Assembly (NCBI GenBank): GCA_030141605.1 | Contig: JAQGDQ010002396.1 | Span: 1-64,000, forward strand | From: Tubiluchus corallicola | Taxonomy: Eukaryota > Priapulida > Priapulimorpha > Priapulimorphida > Tubiluchidae | DNA length: 64,000 nt | Direction of reading: 5' to 3' | Part shown: in pieces, positions 27,759-37,464 of the stretch | Position numbering within the stretch: position 1 is the first letter of the stretch | Layout: every line of letters starts with the position of its first letter | Notes under the pieces: model-generated | What the model was told of the DNA's origin: nothing | Databases searched by the model: none | Seen by the model: the letters and a program-made list of their open reading frames with translations, nothing else | Translations under genes and position numbers: made by a program

Positions 27759-29027
27759 ATGAAAAGACGTGTTGTTGTAACAGGAATGGGAATTGTATCT
27801 CCTTTAGGTATTGGCTTGGATTATAGTTGGAATCGATTGATTCAAGGCCATAGCGGTGTTGTAAAAATTGATGTGTTTGATTCTTCTGATTTACCCGTTC
27901 ATATTGCCGCACAAATTCCAACGGGAGAAAAAGCAGAAGAAGGCGCTTTCAATATCGCTGACTGGATGTCTCCAAAAGAAGCGCGACGGACAGATAGTTT
28001 TATCATTTATGCCATCGCTGCGGCGGAAATGGCTGTCCAGGACGCGGGCTGGAAGCCTCAAAATGAAGACTCTCTTTTACGTACTGGTATTTCCATTGGA
28101 TCGGGAATTGGCGGACTGCCCGCTATTGAAAAAGGCGCTCTGCAGGTTCAAGAAAATTATCGCAAGCTAAGTCCTTTTTTTATTCCTGCCTGTCTGATTA
28201 ATTTAGCTTCAGGTCATATCTCCATTAAATATGGTTTCAAAGGGCCAAACCATTCCGTTGTTACAGCCTGCTCTACAGGTGCCCATGCTATTGGCGATTC
28301 GGCTCGCATAATTGCTGATGATGACGCCGATGTCATGATTTGCGGCGGAACAGAGGCCGCTATATGCCGATTGGGAATCTCAGGTTTCGCGCGTGCGCAG
28401 GCTCTCTCTACAGCTTATAATGACACGCCGGAAAAAGCCTCCCGCCCTTGGGACAAAGGAAGAGATGGCTTTGTTATGGGAGCTGGCTCTGGCATCCTTG
28501 TTCTCGAAGAGCTCAACCACGCGAAAAAACGAGGGGCTAAAATCTACGGAGAGGTTGTTGGATACGGTATGACCGGAGACGCGTTTCATATTACCTCGCC
28601 TTCGGAAGACGGTAGCGGCGCGAGGAGAGCTATGTGTGCCGCTTTGAAAAAAGCGGGGCTCAATCCAGACGATATTGGCTATATCAATGCTCATGGAACC
28701 TCTACCCCAGTGGGGGATATGATTGAGCTCAAAGCAATTAAAGATACTTTCGGATCGGCTCTTTCTAACATTATGATCTCTTCAACAAAATCGTCTATCG
28801 GGCATCTTTTGGGGGCTGCGGGCGCTGTAGAGGCGATCTTCTCTCTGAAAGCCCTTGAGACAGGAATCGTTCCTCCAACGCTTAATCTCAATGATCCAGA
28901 GGAAGGCACAAGCGGAATTGACCTTGTTCCTAATATCGCTAAAGAAAAAAAGATTACAGCCGCTCTATCAAACTCTTTTGGTTTTGGCGGAACAAACGCC
29001 TCTTTAATTTTTAAGGTGTTGGAATAA
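27759..29027 (+). CDS. fabF: 3-oxoacyl-ACP synthase II
   Basis: 422 residues from the ATG at 27759 (GAGAGAG just upstream; a longer frame to 27729 lacks a ribosome site). It starts with Lys-Arg-Arg-Val-Val-Val-Thr-Gly-Met-Gly. The condensing Cys is about residue 171 in Thr-Ala-Cys-Ser-Thr-Gly; His-Gly-Thr-Ser-Thr-Pro and the His of Ser-Ser-Ile-Gly-His complete the Cys-His-His triad. It extends acyl-ACP in type II fatty acid synthesis. Confidence 0.97.
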   Translation: MKRRVVVTGMGIVSPLGIGLDYSWNRLIQGHSGVVKIDVFDSSDLPVHIAAQIPTGEKAEEGAFNIADWMSPKEARRTDSFIIYAIAAAEMAVQDAGWKPQNEDSLLRTGISIGSGIGGLPAIEKGALQVQENYRKLSPFFIPACLINLASGHISIKYGFKGPNHSVVTACSTGAHAIGDSARIIADDDADVMICGGTEAAICRLGISGFARAQALSTAYNDTPEKASRPWDKGRDGFVMGAGSGILVLEELNHAKKRGAKIYGEVVGYGMTGDAFHITSPSEDGSGARRAMCAALKKAGLNPDDIGYINAHGTSTPVGDMIELKAIKDTFGSALSNIMISSTKSSIGHLLGAAGAVEAIFSLKALETGIVPPTLNLNDPEEGTSGIDLVPNIAKEKKITAALSNSFGFGGTNASLIFKVLE

Positions 29028-29087
29028 AGAGAAACAGAAAAATAGAGCAGATTTTTACGGGCTTACCTTTCAACCTATTTAAAATAT

Positions 29088-29180
29088 ATGGCCACTATAT
29101 AAGTGTATATTGTAATGGCCATTATAGTAAAGATTATTGTATATTGTATGGCCACTATAATAAGAGTTATCGTCTATTTC
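29088..29180 (+). repeat. Three tandem copies of the mltG start region
   Basis: Imperfect direct repeats begin with ATGGCCACTATA (29088), ATGGCCATTATA (29115) and ATGGCCACTATA (29148). Unit sizes are 27 and 33 bp, and the third unit runs into mltG proper. The first copy reads Met-Ala-Thr-Ile then a stop; the second and third are in frame with mltG. Each unit carries a start codon followed by Ile/Val-rich codons. Confidence 0.85.
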
Positions 29181-30122
29181 GCGGGGGCGTGTCTTCTTGC
29201 CCTTTTTGTTCTTATTGCCCAGTTTTTCATACCGGGGCAGCAGGAGAATGAAACGCGAATCTATATTCCTAAAGGCTCGTCTATTTCGGATATTGTTTCT
29301 ATTTTAGATCAGAATAGTCTCTTATTGTCTCCTGAGATGTTTCGGTATGGTCTTCGGATCTGGAATCTTGATAAAAAGCTAAAGGCCGGTGAGTTTATTC
29401 TTCCTGCTAGGGCAAGTCTTCATGAAATTGCGCTTATTCTTTCTGACAGCGCGCAAACCATATCACGTAAAGTGACAATCGCCGAAGGGCTGACAGTAAA
29501 ACAGGTGCTTGACATAATTGAACAGCTTGACACCTTAACAGGTGATATTCCTGCTTCTGACACTATTTCTGAAGGCTCTCTTCTGCCAGAAACATGGTTT
29601 TTTGAATATGCGTCCTCTAGGCAAGAGCTTATCACCCGCATGCAATCCGCCATGGAAAAAACACTTCAAACCCTCTGGGAACATAGAGCCGACGGCCTGC
29701 CATTTAAAAACCCTCAAGAAGCCTTGATTTTAGCCTCTATTGTTGAAAAGGAGGCCGCTAACGAGCAAGAGCGTCCTCATATCGCCAGTGTTTTCATCAA
29801 TCGTTTACGAAAAGGCATGATGCTTCAAGCGGATCCTACAGTTGTTTATGGTCTGGGATACGAAAGTGGAAAAGGGCTGACAAAAAAAGACCTCGCGACA
29901 GAAACACCTTATAATACCTATATGTTTGCTGGTTTACCCCCGACTCCTATTGCCAACGCAGGAATTGCCTCCATTAAAGCAACCCTAAATCCTTTGGAAA
30001 CAAAAGACTTATATTTTGTCGCTAATGGCGACAAGGGGCATTTCTTTGCCTCAACATTAAAAGAGCATCAGAAAAACGTCCGCAAATGGCGCCAGATAGA
30101 AAGAGAGCGCGGCTTGCGTTAG
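29115..30122 (+). CDS. mltG: Endolytic murein transglycosylase MltG
   Basis: 335 residues from the ATG at 29115; starts at 29103 (GTG) and 29148 (ATG) are also possible because the start region is triplicated and no good SD is visible. An N-terminal membrane anchor (about 13-40) precedes a LysM-like part and the YceG catalytic domain. The Ile-Val-Glu-Lys-Glu-Ala motif near residue 211 holds the catalytic Glu, and Gln-Ala-Asp-Pro-Thr-Val-Val-Tyr-Gly-Leu follows. It cuts nascent glycan strands and sets their length. The usual fabF-mltG order holds; yicC is missing before gmk. Confidence 0.93.
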   Translation: MAIIVKIIVYCMATIIRVIVYFAGACLLALFVLIAQFFIPGQQENETRIYIPKGSSISDIVSILDQNSLLLSPEMFRYGLRIWNLDKKLKAGEFILPARASLHEIALILSDSAQTISRKVTIAEGLTVKQVLDIIEQLDTLTGDIPASDTISEGSLLPETWFFEYASSRQELITRMQSAMEKTLQTLWEHRADGLPFKNPQEALILASIVEKEAANEQERPHIASVFINRLRKGMMLQADPTVVYGLGYESGKGLTKKDLATETPYNTYMFAGLPPTPIANAGIASIKATLNPLETKDLYFVANGDKGHFFASTLKEHQKNVRKWRQIERERGLR

Positions 30123-30210
30123 TGCTCCGCGCAGTTTGTAAAGGCTGCGTTAGTTCCTATAAACTTGTACGATATAATGATGAAAGTATAGATGTGTGAC
30201 TTTAAATAAT

Positions 30211-30831
30211 ATGCGAATAAATGGCTTGATATTTATTCTGACAGCTCCTTCCGGCGCTGGAAAAAGTTCTATCTCCCAATCGTTGTTAGAGCGGAATAAA
30301 ACCCTCTCTTTATCTATTTCCATAACAACGCGCAAAGCTCGAGAAGGTGAGATTCACGGCGTACATTATTTCTTTGAATCAGAAAAAAAATTTCAGACCC
30401 TTATTCAGCAAGACGCTCTTTTGGAATATGCGCATGTTTTCAAAAATTTATATGGAACTCCGAAACAAGCTGTTATTGATATGCTGGAGAAAGGAAAAGA
30501 CGTTCTGTTTGATATCGATTGGCAAGGCGCGCAGCAAGTCGCTCGAAAAATGCCAAAGCAAACCATTCGTATCTTTTTGCTACCGCCCTCTATGGAGGCT
30601 TTAAAAAGCCGCCTTCAGTATAGAAAGCAAGATAGCGAGAAGACAATCGATTATCGTATGTCTCAATCGATTAGTGAGCTTTCTCACTGGAAAGAGTGTG
30701 ATTATGTGCTCATCAATGATGATTTTGACAAAACTGTAGAGGCGATTGAATCCATCATACAGTCAGAGCATCTACGCCGTATCCACAATCCATGGCTTTC
30801 CGCTTTTTCCCAGTCTCTAAAAAAGTCTTAG
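30211..30831 (+). CDS. gmk: Guanylate kinase
   Basis: 206 residues from the ATG at 30211; a GTG at 30196 would add five residues. P-loop Ala-Pro-Ser-Gly-Ala-Gly-Lys-Ser-Ser at 12-20. Thr-Thr-Arg-Lys-Ala-Arg-Glu-Gly-Glu and the Tyr of the GMP-binding loop are as expected, and the lid region follows. It phosphorylates GMP to GDP. The SD is poor. Its stop overlaps by 4 bp the stop of the convergent hydrolase gene. Confidence 0.95.
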   Translation: MRINGLIFILTAPSGAGKSSISQSLLERNKTLSLSISITTRKAREGEIHGVHYFFESEKKFQTLIQQDALLEYAHVFKNLYGTPKQAVIDMLEKGKDVLFDIDWQGAQQVARKMPKQTIRIFLLPPSMEALKSRLQYRKQDSEKTIDYRMSQSISELSHWKECDYVLINDDFDKTVEAIESIIQSEHLRRIHNPWLSAFSQSLKKS

Positions 30832-31544
30832 TCGTTGGTTATTTCTTTCTTTTTCAAGAAATAGCCCCGTTTTAAAAAATGAATCACTTGCCGGCGGACG
30901 ATGCCACTATAAGGCAATAGTGTATGATGCCCTTGAAAAGGGCGATTGACAAGAAACCAATCCTTCATGCCCAGAAGCTGTGTACTTTGAACAGAAACCT
31001 GACCATCATTCTTCTTTCCCTTCATAAATAAGTACGATAAAAGAACCTCCATAGATGTCTGACCTGCTATAATCCCCAGTTCATAATCCACTTTTCCCAG
31101 CAGATGTGCGAAGTCGCTCTGATCTGTTGTCAGCTGCTGGCTTGCGGGTCCTAAAAGCTTTTTAAAAAAAAGTGTTTTATGCAAGGCGTCAGCGATTTCA
31201 CTCCCATGATTTGGCGTGCCGATATGAACCACCCTACCTAATCGCCTATGTCTATAGCGAGATAAAAACATACGCAAAACAAGCCCCCCCATAGAGTGAG
31301 CGACATAATGTATCACTGTATTTTGCTGCCTGTAAAATCCTAGCCTCTCTTCAATATAGTCCGCTATTTGCTCTAAAGAGCCGCGCCGTGATGGGTATGG
31401 CAGGTTGAAAACCTTAAACCCTTCCTTTTCCAGATAATATTGAAGGCGCTTCATATGAAACGGGCCAGAAAGCACGCCATGAAGTAAAACAACATATTCC
31501 TGCGCTTCTGCTTTATCGCGAACAGATGAGCTTTTCATAAGCAA
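30828..31544 (-). CDS. Alpha/beta hydrolase, lipase-like
   Basis: 238 residues. The fold signs are Leu-Leu-His-Gly-Val-Leu-Ser-Gly near residue 20 (oxyanion strand), the nucleophile elbow Ala-His-Ser-Met-Gly-Gly with Ser84, and Gly-Thr-Pro-Asn-His-Gly-Ser after it. A late Gly-His-His may hold the catalytic His. No signal peptide is seen, so it is probably cytoplasmic. It resembles lipase/PGAP1-like acyl hydrolases; the substrate is unknown. It lies 14 bp after glpD on the same strand, which suggests a link with glycerolipid turnover. Confidence 0.82.
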   Translation of the reverse strand: MLMKSSSVRDKAEAQEYVVLLHGVLSGPFHMKRLQYYLEKEGFKVFNLPYPSRRGSLEQIADYIEERLGFYRQQNTVIHYVAHSMGGLVLRMFLSRYRHRRLGRVVHIGTPNHGSEIADALHKTLFFKKLLGPASQQLTTDQSDFAHLLGKVDYELGIIAGQTSMEVLLSYLFMKGKKNDGQVSVQSTQLLGMKDWFLVNRPFQGHHTLLPYSGIVRRQVIHFLKRGYFLKKKEITND

Positions 31545-31558
31545 TCTCTGCTATACAA

Positions 31559-33100
31559 CTATGATAAACGATACGAGCGCGCGAGCTCTGTAAATTGCTG
31601 GCACTGCGATTTTTCCCACTGCGAGTCTTTCTCTAGAAGGGGTGCCATGATCGCCGCAACAGCTGGCGCCATTTCTACACTGGCTTTACTGTTAAGAAAT
31701 AGAGCGCGCGTTCTACGAGCCAGAAAGTCCTCAACTTGGTAGGTAAGTTCATGTTGTACCGCGTAATGAACCTCTGCTTCTACATATGGTAAATCCTCAT
31801 GCAGCTTTTTATCCGCGCCCGGAAGCGCTTTAACCGCCGCTGATTCAGAGCCATAAACCTTGAAGGGATAGGGATCTGGCGTCTCTGTCGCTCCCCATAA
31901 AGGCATATCAGCCGTTTGGGACTCTGTTGATGATAAAAAGTTATGTTTAATCGCGCGGTTGATGCTATCTTCTCCCATGGAACGGTAAGTTGTCCATTTG
32001 CCTCCTGTCGTGCTTATTAAACCACTGTCAGAAACTTCTATAACATGATCACGGGATAAGGATTTTGTTTTTCCCTGTGTAGAACGATTGCAGACCAAAG
32101 GGCGCAAGCCGGCGAAAGCACTCAATACATCATCCTTATCAGCCTGACGATGAGCATATTTATTAAAGGTAGAGAGAATAAAATCAATCTCTTCTTCCAG
32201 AGGTTTTGGCTCGATGTCAATAGACTCCACAGGAATCTCTGTCGTTCCGACAATCAGATGATCGTACCAAGGAATAGCGAACAAAACACGGCCATCGTCT
32301 GTTTTGGGTATCATTAACGCGTCAGAGCCTGGCAAAAAGTCCGCCGGCAAAATAATATGAGACCCTTGGCTCACTGCTATACATTTAGACAAAGACGGCT
32401 TATCACGCAAGCGCAGCTCATCACTAAAAGGGCCTGTCGCGTTAAAAACAAGTTTTGTTTTAACATCAAAAGACTGATCGTTTACGGTGTCTTGAACCGT
32501 AATTCCTGTAATTTTTCCTTTTTCTTTAATAAAATCCAACGCTTTTACATAATTAATCGCCAGACCGCCATGTTGCTGTATTGTCCGCATCAACGTAATC
32601 GCTAAGCGTGCGTCATCAAATTGGCCATCATAATAAGAGATTCCCCCATATAATTGATTCGCTTTTAGGGCGGGCATTTTCTCACATAAGGCTTCTTTTG
32701 ATAAAAAACGCGTCCTGCCAATTCGATGCGATCTTGCTAATAAATCATAGGCAACCAATCCACTGCCATAATAATATTTCTCTATCGGTGAATAAGTTGG
32801 AACATGAAACAATAGCGATGACGATAAATGAGGCGCGTTTTTCAGAACGCGGGTTCTTTCCCGCAAAGCCTCACAGACAAGACCGATATTTCCCTGTGCT
32901 AAATAGCGAACACCTCCATGTAAAATTTTCGTCGAGCGGGAAGAGGTCGACTTACAGAAATCATATGCCTCAATCAATGCGGTCTTATAGCCTCGTGTCA
33001 CGGCTTCCAGCGCCACTCCGAGCCCTGTCGCTCCCCCTCCAACAATAACAACATCCCACTTTTCTTCATTAAGTTTTTGTATACAGCTCCTTCGACACAT
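31559..33100 (-). CDS. glpD: Aerobic glycerol-3-phosphate dehydrogenase
   Basis: 513 residues. The N-terminal FAD dinucleotide fold has Val-Gly-Gly-Gly-Ala-Thr-Gly-Leu-Gly near 20-28, followed by Ser-Thr-Ser-Ser-Arg-Ser-Thr-Lys and His-Gly-Gly-Val-Arg-Tyr-Leu, typical of GlpD. It oxidises sn-glycerol-3-phosphate to DHAP at the inner membrane and passes electrons to quinone. No glpK or glpF is adjacent. Confidence 0.95.
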   Translation of the reverse strand: MCRRSCIQKLNEEKWDVVIVGGGATGLGVALEAVTRGYKTALIEAYDFCKSTSSRSTKILHGGVRYLAQGNIGLVCEALRERTRVLKNAPHLSSSLLFHVPTYSPIEKYYYGSGLVAYDLLARSHRIGRTRFLSKEALCEKMPALKANQLYGGISYYDGQFDDARLAITLMRTIQQHGGLAINYVKALDFIKEKGKITGITVQDTVNDQSFDVKTKLVFNATGPFSDELRLRDKPSLSKCIAVSQGSHIILPADFLPGSDALMIPKTDDGRVLFAIPWYDHLIVGTTEIPVESIDIEPKPLEEEIDFILSTFNKYAHRQADKDDVLSAFAGLRPLVCNRSTQGKTKSLSRDHVIEVSDSGLISTTGGKWTTYRSMGEDSINRAIKHNFLSSTESQTADMPLWGATETPDPYPFKVYGSESAAVKALPGADKKLHEDLPYVEAEVHYAVQHELTYQVEDFLARRTRALFLNSKASVEMAPAVAAIMAPLLEKDSQWEKSQCQQFTELARSYRLS

Positions 33101-33159
33101 TCGTTTTTATCTCCTTAAGTTAATAAATATACCCATTATTAGTTTATTAATATTTTTAT

Positions 33160-35919
33160 CTATAATTTTTTTTGAGTTGTTTCTTTTAAAATTTTCCTGA
33201 TAATCCTTAATGTTTTCGCGATATCAATTGGCTTTGTTAGATAATCTTCAAAACCAACGTCTTTTCCACGTTCTATATCTTGTGACAAAACATTTGCGCT
33301 TAGAGCGATAACAGGCGTATCTTTTGTTTTTGGTGTGCTCTTTAAAATTCTTGTCGCCTCAAGGCCGTTCATGCCTGGAAGATCTATATCCATTAAAATC
33401 ATATCTGGGCATTCCTTACGCGCGATTTCCAGTCCGGCTTCTGCTGTAACTGCTTCCAAAAATATAATATCTTTCTGCATTTCAAAAACTTTCCGCATTA
33501 AAATCATATTAACAGGGTTGTCTTCAATATAAAGGATCTTCTTCTCTTCAACAGCGTGTTCCTGAGACTCCGAAGGGGAAATATCGTAGGTAGAATCATC
33601 AATATAGGCAGATTTTAGTAAATGTTCCGTCGCCGGTAAATCAACCCAAAAACGGCTCCCTTTATTTACCGAGCTTTCCACACCGACATCTCCTCCCATC
33701 AAGTGGGCAAGTTTAGCTGCGATTGTAAGACCAATGCCGCTCCCCTCAATGTTTGTCTTCTCGGCTCCCAGCCGCTGAAACGGTTCGAATAAGCTCTCCA
33801 TATTTTCCGCAGAGATCCCCTTCCCTGTATCGCTGACAGAAATCCGCATAACGCGGTTTCTCAATAAGCTGTAATCAAGTGTAATGGTTCCTCCCTTTCG
33901 GTTATACTTGATCGCGTTGCTTAAAAAATTCAAAAGGATCTGTTTTAAACGTGTGAAATCAGCAATAGCCCCGTAGAGATCCTTCTGAGAGGAAATATTA
34001 TCAATAATTTGAATATCCTTCTCCACGGCTTGCGGTCTTAAAATATCAAAACATTCCTTGATAACAAAAGGAACAGAGACATGCTCTGTCGATATACTGA
34101 CTGCCCCTTGCTCAATTTTTGATAAATCTAAAACATCGTTGATCAAACTGAGCAAATGATTTCCCGCTCTTAAAATATGGTTGGTATTGTCAATACTGGA
34201 TCTATTCTTTTCTTTTTCAAAAAATCTCTTTAGAAGCTGCGCGAATCCTAAAATACTGTTCATTGGCGTTCTAAGCTCATGGCTCATATGCGAAAGAAAA
34301 GTACTCTTTTCTTCACTGACTTCTTCCGCGTGGCCCAAAACACGTTTCAAATGCGTTTCTTTCGCCCTTAATTGCGTAACATTGCGCGCGACACCATGAT
34401 AGCCTTGAAAACGCTTCTCTTTATCGAAAATAGGAACAGAATCTAATTCAAAAATAAGCTCCTCTCCACTCTTAAGCGTAACTGTGCACGCATAGTCTTT
34501 AATCTCCTCCCGAGCGTTCATACTACGCATATACTCTTCCCAAGCTTTAAGATCTGTTTTGGGAAAAAATTCACGAATCATATCAACAGGACGTTTCCCT
34601 AAACACTGATCCTGTGGTATATCCAAAGCCTGTATACCTCTCGCAGGAAGCCAGGTATAGCGTAAATTATCATCTATCGCCCAAAACCAAGAGGCTGCTA
34701 TATTGGCTATATGAGCCAGTCGCTCCTCGCTTTTATAAAGCGCTTCCTGAGTTGTTGTTTTTTTCTTTATCTGCTGCTTAAGGTAGGCATTATACTTAAC
34801 CGACGAGACTGTTTGTCCATAAATATAAATCCGGCGCTCTATAAAAAATAGCAGCAATAAAAATAAAATAACCGCGCTAATTAACGGAAGCATCGTTTTG
34901 AAAACAATCCCCGTTAGAAAATCTTTCCTCAATATACCAAAAACGAATTTCCAGGATATATTCTCGGGAAGATACGCGAAAACATAACCGTTATTATCAT
35001 AGACATACCGAAAAGATGTATCTTCCTGATCGAATTTTACATCAAATTTTTTCGCGATCTCTTCCGGTGTAAGGTTGAGGAAGCCTCCTTGGGAGAGCAT
35101 ATTGTCCTCTTTATAAAAGGATGTAACTAGAACATCATTTCTTTCATTGGTAAAAAAATAGATCCCTAAGTCGCCATAGGAAAAATTCTCTTGAACAAAC
35201 AAAGAAAATGGACTGATCGCAACTTCAAAAATAAGAAAACGCACACTATCATTAAAATCACTATGAATTGGCATAAAACCATATACCACTTTCTCGATAC
35301 CGCTCTCTTCTTTAGGGGGCCCTATATTCTTTGGAATCCAAAAGTCCGTAAATTCTGATTTATAATTCTCGTTAAGCTCAAGCTGCTGGCGGTAAATGTT
35401 TATCGTTTCAAAGATATCTTGATCAAGTGCTTCAGGATAAGAGACTATAAATTTATTCTCGACATAATAATAAATTTTCTGAAGTTCCGGAAGTTCTCGA
35501 AAAAGAATATCAAAATTCTCTGATAAAACAGAAAAGACATAATATTCATCGCTGTAATCATAATGTTCTGTAACCTCGTTTCTGAAAAACAATACTGCCA
35601 AGTCGGTATTTTCATCCCTTAAAGCGTCTTTATTTTCATCAAACGTTTCTTGAGATTCCCTGACGACAAATTCTTCAATAATAAATTTTAAATTTGTCAG
35701 ATATTCCGTATAGCTATGCGCATTTTTCTCAATCATTCGAGACAGGACAATAAAGTCATTTGACAATTTGTTCAGAAGCAATATCTCTTGTTTTTTCCAG
35801 AAATACGAAATTAAAAATATAGAAATCGTTCCTAAAAAAACAATACTGAAAATAATTCGCACTTTCAGAGAAAGGCGATCAGAAAAATTCCAGAACGGTT
35901 TTTGATTTTGATGCGGCAT
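33160..35919 (-). CDS. Hybrid sensor histidine kinase with large periplasmic sensor and receiver
   Basis: 919 residues. Membrane segments lie at about 21-41 and 340-361 and enclose a ~300-residue periplasmic domain with a Cache-like look. A PAS domain spans about 395-520. The HisKA dimerisation helix has Ser-His-Glu-Leu-Arg-Thr-Pro with phospho-acceptor His547. The HATPase has its N-box near 664-672, Asp-Thr-Gly-Lys-Gly at 697 and Gly-Ser-Gly-Ile-Gly at 726-730. A C-terminal receiver (about 794-912) has Asp844 as phospho-site and Lys896. No response regulator or Hpt protein is adjacent, so output must go through an unlinked partner. The signal is unknown. Confidence 0.93.
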   Translation of the reverse strand: MPHQNQKPFWNFSDRLSLKVRIIFSIVFLGTISIFLISYFWKKQEILLLNKLSNDFIVLSRMIEKNAHSYTEYLTNLKFIIEEFVVRESQETFDENKDALRDENTDLAVLFFRNEVTEHYDYSDEYYVFSVLSENFDILFRELPELQKIYYYVENKFIVSYPEALDQDIFETINIYRQQLELNENYKSEFTDFWIPKNIGPPKEESGIEKVVYGFMPIHSDFNDSVRFLIFEVAISPFSLFVQENFSYGDLGIYFFTNERNDVLVTSFYKEDNMLSQGGFLNLTPEEIAKKFDVKFDQEDTSFRYVYDNNGYVFAYLPENISWKFVFGILRKDFLTGIVFKTMLPLISAVILFLLLLFFIERRIYIYGQTVSSVKYNAYLKQQIKKKTTTQEALYKSEERLAHIANIAASWFWAIDDNLRYTWLPARGIQALDIPQDQCLGKRPVDMIREFFPKTDLKAWEEYMRSMNAREEIKDYACTVTLKSGEELIFELDSVPIFDKEKRFQGYHGVARNVTQLRAKETHLKRVLGHAEEVSEEKSTFLSHMSHELRTPMNSILGFAQLLKRFFEKEKNRSSIDNTNHILRAGNHLLSLINDVLDLSKIEQGAVSISTEHVSVPFVIKECFDILRPQAVEKDIQIIDNISSQKDLYGAIADFTRLKQILLNFLSNAIKYNRKGGTITLDYSLLRNRVMRISVSDTGKGISAENMESLFEPFQRLGAEKTNIEGSGIGLTIAAKLAHLMGGDVGVESSVNKGSRFWVDLPATEHLLKSAYIDDSTYDISPSESQEHAVEEKKILYIEDNPVNMILMRKVFEMQKDIIFLEAVTAEAGLEIARKECPDMILMDIDLPGMNGLEATRILKSTPKTKDTPVIALSANVLSQDIERGKDVGFEDYLTKPIDIAKTLRIIRKILKETTQKKL

Positions 35920-36017
35920 TATTCGTTTATCTTTTTAGCTTTATAAAGATGTTCCCTACATTAAATATACCATAAACTCAACCCTACGCCAAATAAGCAA
36001 ACTATGTATGAAAAAAA

Positions 36018-37451
36018 TTATTTTTTCTCATTAACATATGGATTACGGCCTTGACGTAATTTAACTCTTAGCGGAACAGCGGGTAAATCAAATGCCTCTC
36101 GCAAGCTGTTTAACAAGTAGCGAAGCCAAGATTCAGAAAAAGCGTCTCCTCTTGAAACCTGCAGCATAAATGTGGGAGGGCGGGTTTTTATCTGCGTCAT
36201 GTAGCGAATTTTCGGGCGGCGGCCTCCAGAGGATAGTGGCGGCGGGTGAAGCATAACGGCTTCTTCTAAAAACTGATTTAATCGTGCCGTTGGTATACGA
36301 TGGTTCCAAAGCGCGTACAGATCAAACGCTGTTTGAAAAACCGCCTTGATATTCTCTCCCTTTAGGGCGGAGCAGGCTACAACCGGTATTCCCCGTGCCT
36401 GAGCTAGGGATATGTCCAAGCGGCCGTAAAGTTTCTGTAAGACCTCCTGTGGGTTTTTTACCAAATCCCATTTATTCAAAACAAGGAATAAAGCTCTTCC
36501 TTCATCTAATACACGACGCGCGATCACTAAATCCTGTTTTTCAAGACCGTCATGAGGATCTAAAACTAAAGCAACAACATGCGCGTAGCGAATAGAGGCA
36601 AGGCTTTGCTGTGTTGAAAGGCTTTCAACTTTATCTGACACTTTTGCCTGGCGGCGTAAACCCGCTGTATCAATCAGGCATATCGATCGATCGACTCCCT
36701 GCCAGAAAAAAGAACATTGAACAGAAATGGAATCCCGTGTAATGCCTGCTTCAGCGCCTGTTAAAAGGCGTTCTTCCCCAATCAGATGGTTGATCAATGT
36801 TGATTTTCCGACATTAGGGCGGCCAACAATAACGATCTGGATAGGCTGTTCCTTTTCAGAAAGGGTCTCTTCCTCTATTGTTTCATCGTTAATATTCAGT
36901 GATTCTGTATTTTCTTCAAGGGAGCGCAACATATTCTGTTGCTTTTCCTGATATAGAAAGCTATCAACATGGGGGCGTAACGCCTGGTATAAGTCTTCCA
37001 TTCCTAAGTTATGCTCTGCGGAAATCGCGACCGCTTCTCCGAAGCCAAGTCTATAGCTTTCTAAAATTCCTGAAGAAGCGTCTCTTCCCTCGCATTTATT
37101 TGCGCATAAAATAACAGGAGCCTGACTTTTATAAAGCAGAGACGAAAAAAGCATATCCAGCGGCGTAATGCCCGCGCGAACATCCACCAGCATTAAAATA
37201 ATATCTGCGTTTTCCAAGGCTTTCTCTGTTTGTTCACGCATACGGCCTTGCAGTGTCTCTGTGGGCGCGTCCTCAAAACCAGCTGTATCAATAACCTGAA
37301 AAGACAAGTCAAATAATTTTCCCTGAGCTTCACGGCGATCTCGTGTAACGCCGGGCTTATTATGCACAATCGCTTTTTTTCCAAAGGTTAGGCGATTAAA
37401 TAATGTTGATTTTCCGACATTAGGACGGCCAACAATAACAATTGTAAACAT
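36018..37451 (-). CDS. der: Ribosome-assembly GTPase Der (EngA)
   Basis: 477 residues with two tandem GTPase domains, each with Gly-Arg-Pro-Asn-Val-Gly-Lys-Ser-Thr (about residue 8 and again near 210), and a C-terminal KH-like domain. The linker between the domains is acidic and Glu-rich. It acts in 50S subunit maturation. It lies 13 bp after bamB, the same yfgM-bamB-der order known from E. coli. Confidence 0.97.
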   Translation of the reverse strand: MFTIVIVGRPNVGKSTLFNRLTFGKKAIVHNKPGVTRDRREAQGKLFDLSFQVIDTAGFEDAPTETLQGRMREQTEKALENADIILMLVDVRAGITPLDMLFSSLLYKSQAPVILCANKCEGRDASSGILESYRLGFGEAVAISAEHNLGMEDLYQALRPHVDSFLYQEKQQNMLRSLEENTESLNINDETIEEETLSEKEQPIQIVIVGRPNVGKSTLINHLIGEERLLTGAEAGITRDSISVQCSFFWQGVDRSICLIDTAGLRRQAKVSDKVESLSTQQSLASIRYAHVVALVLDPHDGLEKQDLVIARRVLDEGRALFLVLNKWDLVKNPQEVLQKLYGRLDISLAQARGIPVVACSALKGENIKAVFQTAFDLYALWNHRIPTARLNQFLEEAVMLHPPPLSSGGRRPKIRYMTQIKTRPPTFMLQVSRGDAFSESWLRYLLNSLREAFDLPAVPLRVKLRQGRNPYVNEKK

Positions 37452-37464
37452 TTAATATTAGACC

